DNA from: a virus
Length of the DNA: 32,111 nucleotides
Strand: one strand, 5' to 3'
Virus record (IMG/VR): IMGVR_UViG_3300029787_000203
Coordinates: 1-32,111 of that record
Every line of letters begins with the position of its first letter. The stretch's first letter is position 1. This document shows, in pieces, positions 27,079-32,111 of this stretch. The notes beneath the pieces are model-generated. The model saw only the letters and a program-made list of their open reading frames with translations. It did no database searches and was not told where the DNA came from. The translations under genes were made by a program, and so were the position numbers.

Positions 27079-27650
27079 TGCCAATTAAAGTCAGAGTTGG
27101 TCAATCAGATGCAATAAAAATACTATCCAGTGCTGGTGGTGGATCCGTTAGCGCTCAAACTGCTAAAAATGTTATAGGTGGTATTGCTTCTGTAACTCAG
27201 TTGAGTGTTTCTGGAATATCAACTTTTAATGGTAATATCAATGCAATTGGAATTTCAACTTTTGTTAATTTAAATTCAACAAATTTAAATGTTGCAGGAA
27301 TTTCAACTTTTGTAGGTATTGTAACCACAAATAATGATTTATTTGTTGGTGGGGATCTTTTTACTAAAGGTAATTTAGTTTTAGATAATATAATAGGTTC
27401 TTCTCTAAATATCACAGGATTATCTACTTTTGTTGGTAATGCTCAATTTAACGGTAATGTTTCTATTGCAGGAACTCTTACTTATGAAGATGTAACTAAC
27501 ATAGATGCAGTGGGTCTTATTACTGCTAGAACAGGAGTAAGAATAACAACTGGTGGATTAATTGTAAATGCAGGTGTTTCTACTTTCAATGCAGGTGTTA
27601 CTGTTGCTGGAATATTAACTGCAGGACTTATAGATGGGGGTGTATTTTAA
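27078..27650 (+). CDS. repeat-built fibre-like protein in fibritin slot
   Basis: The 190-aa product has a short N-terminal anchor (MPIKVRVGQSDAIKILSS), then repeats of [GA]-[IL/V]-S-T-F at residues 46, 58, 74, 114 and 166 separated by strand-like V/I/N-rich segments, and a 'DAVGLITARTGVRITTGG' block. This is typical of trimeric beta-helical fibre shafts in marine phages. It lies immediately before gp13, where T4 has wac (fibritin, the neck whisker), and both junctions are TAATG overlaps. A collar or whisker fibre, or a short tail fibre, is therefore the best guess. There is no intramolecular chaperone or obvious receptor-binding tip at the C-terminus (ends LIDGGVF). Confidence 0.78.
   Translation: MPIKVRVGQSDAIKILSSAGGGSVSAQTAKNVIGGIASVTQLSVSGISTFNGNINAIGISTFVNLNSTNLNVAGISTFVGIVTTNNDLFVGGDLFTKGNLVLDNIIGSSLNITGLSTFVGNAQFNGNVSIAGTLTYEDVTNIDAVGLITARTGVRITTGGLIVNAGVSTFNAGVTVAGILTAGLIDGGVF
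27213..27587 (+). repeat. GISTF-coding 15-bp repeats, five copies
   Basis: Near-identical 15-base units (GGAATTTCAACTTTT and variants) begin at 27213, 27249, 27297, 27417 and 27573 and encode GISTF, GISTF, GISTF, GLSTF and GVSTF. Start-to-start distances are 36, 48, 120 and 156 bases, all multiples of 12 (four residues). Confidence 0.8.
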
Positions 27651-28495
27651 TGGCTAAACCAAGTACTAGACAAGGACTTATTGACTACTGTTTTCGAAAA
27701 TTAGGTGCACCAGTTTTAGAAATAAACGTAGATGATGATCAGGCAGATGATTTAATTGATGATGCTCTCCAATTATTTAATGAGAGACATTTTGATGGTA
27801 TTGAGAGAATGTACCTTAAGTACAAACTAACTCAGGAAGATATAGATCGTGGAAAAGCTAATGGAACTTCAGGAGTTGGAATTGTTACTACTACTGGAAA
27901 TTCTACAAGTATCACTGGTTTAGGAACCGTTACTTCAAATTTCTACGAAACATCTAATTTTATTCAAGTTCCTGATTCGGTTGTTGGAATTGATAGAATA
28001 TTTAAATTTGACACTAGTTCAATATCTGGTGGTATGTTTAGTATAAAATATCAGTTATTTTTAAATGATTTATACTATTTTAATTCAGTCAATTTACTTC
28101 AATATTCAATGACAAAAAGTTATCTTGAAGATATTGATCACTTACTTACAACAGATAAACAAATAAGATTTAACAAGAGGCAAAATAGATTATACTTAGA
28201 TATTGATTGGGCTGCACAAGAAGTAGGAACATTCTTAGTAATTCAATGTGATAGAATTTTAGATCCTGATAATTTTACTGGTGTTTATAACGATAGTTTC
28301 TTAAAATTATATCTCACATCATTAATAAAGAGACAATGGGGTCAAAACTTAATTAAGTTTCAGGGTGTCAAACTTCCTGGTGGTTTAGAATTAAATGGCA
28401 GACAGATTTATGATGATGCTGAAAAAGAATTGGAAAGTATTAGAGAAAGACTTATTTCAGAATATGAGTTACCACCTCTCGATTTTATAGGATAG
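27650..28495 (+). CDS. gp13: neck protein gp13
   Basis: The 281-aa product (T4 gp13 is 309 aa) starts MAKPSTRQGLIDYCFRKLGA and continues with PVLEINVDDDQADDLIDDAL and QLFNERHFDGIERMYLKYKL, the conserved N-terminal part of the gp13 neck family. gp13 forms the ring under the portal that seals filled heads and receives the tail. Conserved later parts include VGIDRIFKFDTS, WGQNLIKFQGVKLPGG and the C-terminal helix QIYDDAEKELESIRERLISE. Residues about 70-105 form a Gly/Thr/Ser-rich insert (GTSGVGIVTTTGNSTS...) in the style of the repeat modules elsewhere. GGGGGTG just before the TAATG start is a strong Shine-Dalgarno-like sequence. Six bases separate it from gp14. Confidence 0.92.
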   Translation: MAKPSTRQGLIDYCFRKLGAPVLEINVDDDQADDLIDDALQLFNERHFDGIERMYLKYKLTQEDIDRGKANGTSGVGIVTTTGNSTSITGLGTVTSNFYETSNFIQVPDSVVGIDRIFKFDTSSISGGMFSIKYQLFLNDLYYFNSVNLLQYSMTKSYLEDIDHLLTTDKQIRFNKRQNRLYLDIDWAAQEVGTFLVIQCDRILDPDNFTGVYNDSFLKLYLTSLIKRQWGQNLIKFQGVKLPGGLELNGRQIYDDAEKELESIRERLISEYELPPLDFIG

Positions 28496-28501
28496 TCAAT
28501 A

Positions 28502-29932
28502 ATGGCATTAAATCCCTTTTTTCTACAAGGATCACAAAGTGAGCAAAGACTTGTTCAAGATCTTATCAATGAACAACTAAAAATGTATGGTGTTGAGGTA
28601 ATGTATTTACCTCGTAGAATAGTCAATAAAGATAGTATTTTTACTGAAATACAATCATCAAAATTTAGTGATAATTTTGCAATTGAAGCATATGTGAATA
28701 CTTTTGATGGATATGGTGGTGCTGGTGATATCATGACCAAATTTGGAATGAGTTTGAAGGATGAACTTATAGTTACAATATCAAAAGAAAGATTTGAAGA
28801 TTTTATTTCTCCATTTTTAGAAGGTTTGCCAGAGGGTGAGATAGAAGTTACAAGTAGACCAAGTGAGGGAGATTTAATTTATTTTCCTTTAGGTAGAAGA
28901 ATTTTTGAAATTAAATTTGTAGAACATGAAAAACCTTTTTATCAACTAGGTAAAAATTATGTTTACGAACTTAGATGTGAACTATTTGAACTTGAAGATG
29001 AGATGGGAGGATGGAATCAACTCAGTACAACATCTGATGAGATTGATGATGCACTTGTGGATCAAGGATATATTACGTCACTGCAACTTATATCAATTGG
29101 TTCAACAGCAACTTTAGGTGTAAATACAGCAACTGGATATGTTAGAAAGATATTCTTAAATGAAGACGGATATGATTATACGAAAATACCAACTGTTGCA
29201 ATAGGAACTGCACCTTCGGGAGGAACAAATGCAACTGCTGTTGCAATTACAACATCAATAAATGGTGTTAATTCAGTTAAAGAAATACTAATTGTAAATC
29301 CTGGTGCTGGATATACGATGACTCCTTCAGTAACAATTGTCAGTGCTGCATCAACAGTTTTAGGAGTTGGAAGTACATCTTATGGTGTAGGTGCTGCTGC
29401 AACAGCATTATTGGTTACAAATAGTGCTGGTATTGGAACTGTTACAATTACATCAGGTGGAGATGGGTATCCAACAGCACCAAATCTATTCTTTACAACT
29501 CCTACATCTGGAGTTGGAACTGCTACTGGAAGAGTTTTAGTTAGTGTTGGTAATACTGTCAATCAAGTTCTTATTTCGGATGCTGGTATTGGATATACTA
29601 GTGGAACTGGAATTGCAACAATTTCCTCTCCACCTGTTGTTACAGGTATTGGAACTTATCAATTTAATGAACTTGTAACAGGTTCAAAATCTAGTGCAAC
29701 TGCAAGAGTCAAGTCTTGGAATGTAACTACAAATACATTGAAACTGGGAACAACAAATGGAACTTTTGTTGCAGGTGATATAATAGTTGGATCTACATCA
29801 TCAGCAAGTTACACTGTTGATTTTATTGAGTCTGCAGAATTTGCTGATAAATATGATAAAGGTGATGAAATCGAAACAGAAGCTGATGCAATTATCGATT
29901 TCTCAGAAAATAATCCATTTGGTACATTTTAA
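28502..29932 (+). CDS. gp14: neck protein gp14 with large repeat insertion
   Basis: The N-terminal about 185 residues (MALNPFFLQGSQSEQRLVQD, then YGVEVMYLPRRIVNKDSIFT, YGGAGDIMTKFGMSLKDELI and FPLGRRIFEIKFVEHEKPFY) match the gp14 neck family, as does the acidic C-terminus (about residues 446-476: FADKYDKGDEIETEADAII to NNPFGTF). T4 gp14 is about 256 aa; here about 255 extra residues (roughly 190-445) split the conserved ends. The insert is Gly/Thr/Ser/Val-rich with four GGxGY-type repeats (EDGYDY, NPGAGY, SGGDGY, DAGIGY) and would decorate the neck exterior. gp13 and gp14 together complete the head. It ends in a TAATG overlap with gp15. Confidence 0.92.
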   Translation: MALNPFFLQGSQSEQRLVQDLINEQLKMYGVEVMYLPRRIVNKDSIFTEIQSSKFSDNFAIEAYVNTFDGYGGAGDIMTKFGMSLKDELIVTISKERFEDFISPFLEGLPEGEIEVTSRPSEGDLIYFPLGRRIFEIKFVEHEKPFYQLGKNYVYELRCELFELEDEMGGWNQLSTTSDEIDDALVDQGYITSLQLISIGSTATLGVNTATGYVRKIFLNEDGYDYTKIPTVAIGTAPSGGTNATAVAITTSINGVNSVKEILIVNPGAGYTMTPSVTIVSAASTVLGVGSTSYGVGAAATALLVTNSAGIGTVTITSGGDGYPTAPNLFFTTPTSGVGTATGRVLVSVGNTVNQVLISDAGIGYTSGTGIATISSPPVVTGIGTYQFNELVTGSKSSATARVKSWNVTTNTLKLGTTNGTFVAGDIIVGSTSSASYTVDFIESAEFADKYDKGDEIETEADAIIDFSENNPFGTF

Positions 29933-30729
29933 TGTTGGGAACTTATTACTATCACGAAATAATTAGAAAGACAATTGTTACTTTTGGAACACTTTTTAAT
30001 GCTATTAATATTCGTCATGATGACAGTGCAGGTAATACTTATAGTGAATTAAAAGTTCCGTTGGCATATGGTCCTTCACAAAAATTTCTTGCAAGATTGG
30101 AACAACAGGCAGATTTGAATAAACCTGTTGGTATTACTTTACCTAGGATGTCCTTCGAGATGAATAATGTTAGTTATGATTCTTCTAGAAAAACTGGAAT
30201 TACTCAAACATTTAAAGCATCTGATGGAAATAATATAAAAAAAGTTTTTATGCCTGTTCCATATAACATTGGATTTGAATTAAACATACTTGCAAAATTG
30301 AATGATGATGCACTGCAAATTGTTGAGCAAATATTACCATACTTTCAACCATCATTCAATCTTACAGTGGATTTGGTAAAAGAAATAGGAGAAAAAAGAG
30401 ATATACCGATAGTTTTGGATAGCATAAATTTTCAAGATGATTATGAAGGTGATTTTTCTACACGAAGAGCATTAATATACACATTAGGATTCACTGCAAA
30501 AACATACTTATTTGGTCCTGTTGCAGAATCCTCAGAAGGTCTCATTAAGAAAGTTCAAGTTGATTATAGTACAAACACTGATGTCAAAAATGCAAAACGT
30601 GAGATGAGATATACAGTTACTCCAGATCCTGTTGATGCTGGTCCAGATGATGATTTTGGATTTAGTGAAACTTCAGCAGTTTTCTCAGATTCTAAAACTT
30701 ACAGTCCTACAAGGCAAACTGATATCTAA
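29932..30729 (+). CDS. gp15: tail sheath terminator/stabiliser gp15
   Basis: The 265-aa product (T4 gp15 is 272 aa) begins MLGTYYYHEIIRKTIVTFGT and contains LFNAINIRHDDSAG, VPLAYGPSQKFLARLEQQAD, ITLPRMSFEMNNVSYDSSRK and MPVPYNIGFELNILAKLNDD, all typical of the gp15 family. gp15 forms the hexamer that caps the tail tube and sheath and binds the gp13/gp14 neck. The C-terminal 35 residues (DAGPDDDFGFSETSAVFSDS...) are acidic and probably flexible. Unlike its neighbours it has no repeat insert. TAATG overlaps on both sides tie its translation to gp14 and gp16. Confidence 0.93.
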   Translation: MLGTYYYHEIIRKTIVTFGTLFNAINIRHDDSAGNTYSELKVPLAYGPSQKFLARLEQQADLNKPVGITLPRMSFEMNNVSYDSSRKTGITQTFKASDGNNIKKVFMPVPYNIGFELNILAKLNDDALQIVEQILPYFQPSFNLTVDLVKEIGEKRDIPIVLDSINFQDDYEGDFSTRRALIYTLGFTAKTYLFGPVAESSEGLIKKVQVDYSTNTDVKNAKREMRYTVTPDPVDAGPDDDFGFSETSAVFSDSKTYSPTRQTDI

Positions 30730-31184
30730 TGACTAATTATGATCCTATTGACGAGGCTTTAAATATAAAGTCCGAAATTATTCCAACACCAGAGGATGTT
30801 GTTTCTAAAAAGAAAAATCAAATTAAAAAAGTTGAAGGACAAGATGTAGGTAAAGATTATGACTATACAAGAGGTAATTTATATTCATTAATAGAAAAAG
30901 GTCAAGAAGCAATTAATGGTATCATGGAAGTTGCTGGTGAGACTGCAAGTCCTAGAGCATATGAAGTTGCAGGACAGTTAATTAAATCTGTGGCAGATAC
31001 GACTGATAAATTAATGGATTTACAGAAAAAAGTAAAAGAAGTTGATGAAGAAAATAATAAAACTACAAATAATGTTACAAATAATGCACTATTTGTTGGT
31101 TCAACATCCGAGTTATCAAAAATGCTGAAACAAGGAATTCTAAATAATAAGGAGAAATCTACTCGTAATAATGAAAAAGTGTAA
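30729..31184 (+). CDS. gp16: terminase small subunit gp16
   Basis: The 151-aa product (T4 gp16 is 164 aa) follows gp15 as in T4. It is mostly helical: a polar N-terminus (MTNYDPIDEALNIKSE), then DYDYTRGNLYSLIEKGQEAI and NGIMEVAGETASPRAYEVAG, and QLIKSVADTTDKLMDLQKKV continuing into a Lys/Glu-rich helix, matching the central oligomerisation coiled coil and 'SPRAYEV' region of gp16-family proteins. The C-terminal VGSTSELSKMLKQGILN is also family-typical. gp16 rings recognise concatemeric DNA and stimulate the gp17 nuclease/ATPase. The start is fixed by a TAATG overlap with gp15. The last 14 bases overlap the next ORF. Confidence 0.9.
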   Translation: MTNYDPIDEALNIKSEIIPTPEDVVSKKKNQIKKVEGQDVGKDYDYTRGNLYSLIEKGQEAINGIMEVAGETASPRAYEVAGQLIKSVADTTDKLMDLQKKVKEVDEENNKTTNNVTNNALFVGSTSELSKMLKQGILNNKEKSTRNNEKV

Positions 31185-32111
31185 ATCTGGATACTATTAT
31201 TGTAACACCGATAAGAAATGTAAACCAATTCCAAAGGGTTATCGAATTGGTTATGGTGGATATTTACGTAATGAAAAAGATGATGATGATAGTAATGGTA
31301 AAAAGAAAAATGGTAATGGAAATGGTAATGGTGGTAATGGAAATGGAAATGGAAATGGAAATGGTGGTAATGGAAATGGTGGAGGAAATGGTGGCGGGAT
31401 GTCTGAAGGTTCTCTACATAAATGGTTCAAAGGTTCTAAATCCAAAGATGGAAAAGGTGGTTGGGTCAATGTAGTCACAGGTGGAACTTGTGCTAGTGAT
31501 GAACCAGGTGAAGGAACACCGAAATGTGTATCTTCTTCAAAGAGAGCAAGTATGACAAAGGCAGAAAGACTCTCTGCATCAAGAAGAAAAAAGAAAGCAG
31601 ATCCAGGTCAACAATCAAAAACTGGTGCTGCAAAACCAACTTACGTATCTACTGACAAAAAGAAAATGAAAGAAGAAATTCAAATCACTGAAGCAGACAA
31701 AAAAGGCAAAGGTAGTGGAAAGAAAGATGCTTGCTATCATAAGGTAAAAGCAAGTGCAAGTGTTTGGCCTTCTGCATACGCATCTGGTAGATTAGTTCAG
31801 TGCCGTAAGAAGGGTGCTGCTAACTATGGTAATAGTAAGAAGGAAGAGTTTGAACCATCAGGAGTTTTATTTCAACAGTTTGTAGAGAAATGTTGGGATG
31901 GATATAAAGCTTATGGTATGAAGAAAAAGGGTGGCAAGATGGTTCCTAACTGTAAACCTGTTGGAAGTGTTAAAAAGGAAGAAGTTCAGAGAGATGAATA
32001 CGGTGATCCAATTGGAGGTCCAAAGATCTCAAAGAAACAGAAGGCAAAAAATCTTGCAATGAATGAACCTGATAAGCAACATACTACAGATACTTCTGAA
32101 GGTATGGCATA
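31171..32111 (+). CDS. Lys/Cys-rich modular protein (partial, 3' end missing)
   Basis: An ORF opens at ATG 31171, overlaps gp16 by 14 bases, and is still open at the window edge (at least 313 aa). AAGGAG at 31149-31154 may be its ribosome binding site (16-base spacing, long). Modules: a Cys cluster (C4, C11, C17); an Asp run; an Asn-Gly linker (residues 47-76); SLHKWFKGSKSKDGKGGWVN with C107 and C119 and SSKRASMTKAERLSASRRKK; DACYHKVKASASVWPSAYAS with C188 and C211; and EKCWDGYKAYGMKKKGGKMV with C241 and C261. The Cys/Lys modules resemble uncharacterised ones I recall from marine phages. ITE-A at 172-175 fits the T4 prohead protease (gp21) site, so an internal head protein is possible. The expected gp17 is not seen in the window. 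Function unknown. Confidence 0.75.
   Translation, partial: MKKCKSGYYYCNTDKKCKPIPKGYRIGYGGYLRNEKDDDDSNGKKKNGNGNGNGGNGNGNGNGNGGNGNGGGNGGGMSEGSLHKWFKGSKSKDGKGGWVNVVTGGTCASDEPGEGTPKCVSSSKRASMTKAERLSASRRKKKADPGQQSKTGAAKPTYVSTDKKKMKEEIQITEADKKGKGSGKKDACYHKVKASASVWPSAYASGRLVQCRKKGAANYGNSKKEEFEPSGVLFQQFVEKCWDGYKAYGMKKKGGKMVPNCKPVGSVKKEEVQRDEYGDPIGGPKISKKQKAKNLAMNEPDKQHTTDTSEGMA
31223..31252. other. 9-bp perfect inverted repeat after gp16
   Basis: AACCAATTC (31223-31231) and GAATTGGTT (31244-31252) are exact reverse complements around a 12-base loop. The repeat lies 39 bases past the gp16 stop, inside the Lys/Cys-rich ORF. No T-run follows, so it is not an ordinary terminator. It may be an mRNA hairpin or a protein-binding palindrome. 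Confidence 0.55.
31309..31398 (+). repeat. AATGGN hexamer-type repeat coding Asn-Gly linker
   Basis: Ninety bases made almost only of AAT and GGN codons encode a 30-residue Asn/Gly tract (residues 47-76 of the Lys/Cys-rich protein). The tract is tandem enough (runs of AATGGA/AATGGT) to be prone to replication slippage. The encoded linker should be unstructured and flexible. Confidence 0.85.

Noticed and set aside
31149-31184. Programmed +1 frameshift fusing gp16 to the Lys/Cys-rich protein
   Set aside because: An AAGGAG and a short A-run lie nearby, but the run is only five A's and there is no classical slippery site. The ATG at 31171 gives a simple overlapping start. Not excluded, but unsupported.
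31247-31478. Met/Val/Glu-rich plus-strand ORF and proline-rich minus-strand ORF over the Asn-Gly tract
   Set aside because: Both are out-of-frame readings of the AATGGN repeat. The frame starting at 31171 is long, continues to the window end and encodes recognisable Cys/Lys modules.
1-32111. CRISPR arrays, insertion sequences, integrase/attachment sites, rRNA or tRNA genes
   Set aside because: No regularly spaced direct repeats, transposase or integrase motifs, terminal inverted repeats or cloverleaf-like sequences were seen. The repeats present are coding and belong to structural proteins.

Overview
This window is a stretch of late (virion morphogenesis) genes from a T4-like marine myovirus of the cyanophage/pelagiphage type. 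The evidence is a run of recognisable T4 structural homologues in T4 order, all on the + strand, with almost no intergenic space, AT-rich DNA and T4-type late promoter octamers. No host gene, photosynthesis gene or tRNA is visible, so the host cannot be named from this piece; Synechococcus, Prochlorococcus or Pelagibacter would all fit.

Layout. (1) 1-650: three very small overlapping genes, the first with an AbrB-like sequence pattern, the others unknown. (2) 651-2402: a perfect-consensus sigma70-type promoter, then a GT-A type glycosyltransferase, a 57-aa conserved-looking small protein and a 260-aa protein of unknown function. Part of this block is clearly richer in G+C than the rest. (3) 2426-4907: a 43-aa ORF, then baseplate wedge genes gp25 and gp6. 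(4) 4904-17488: one 4194-aa ORF (39% of the window) in the position of T4 gp7. It has a tail-protein-I/gp7-like N-terminus, a YHYH-type domain and many small repeated beta-rich modules. (5) 17522-26501: baseplate wedge gp8, expanded, and a 2461-aa DUF4815-type structural protein in the gp9/gp10 position. (6) 26501-27650: a small coiled-coil protein, a 113-aa beta-rich protein and a repeat-built fibre-like protein in the slot of T4 wac (fibritin). (7) 27650-31184: neck proteins gp13 and gp14, tail sheath terminator gp15 and small terminase gp16, linked by TAATG overlaps except at the gp13/gp14 join. (8) 31171-end: an incomplete Lys/Cys-rich modular protein with an Asn-Gly repeat linker, lying where gp17 (large terminase) would normally follow.

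How it works together. gp25, gp6, the giant protein, gp8 and the DUF4815 protein should make the baseplate wedges and attached fibres. gp13, gp14 and gp15 close the head-tail joint. gp16 starts DNA packaging. The unusual theme is that two small repeat modules (a GGxGY module and an 'RG' module) have spread through several of these otherwise unrelated virion proteins, enlarging gp8, gp14 and the gp7-slot protein well beyond their T4 sizes. The real gaps between genes longer than about 20 bases hold either a late promoter octamer (NATAAATA) or the single sigma70-like promoter.
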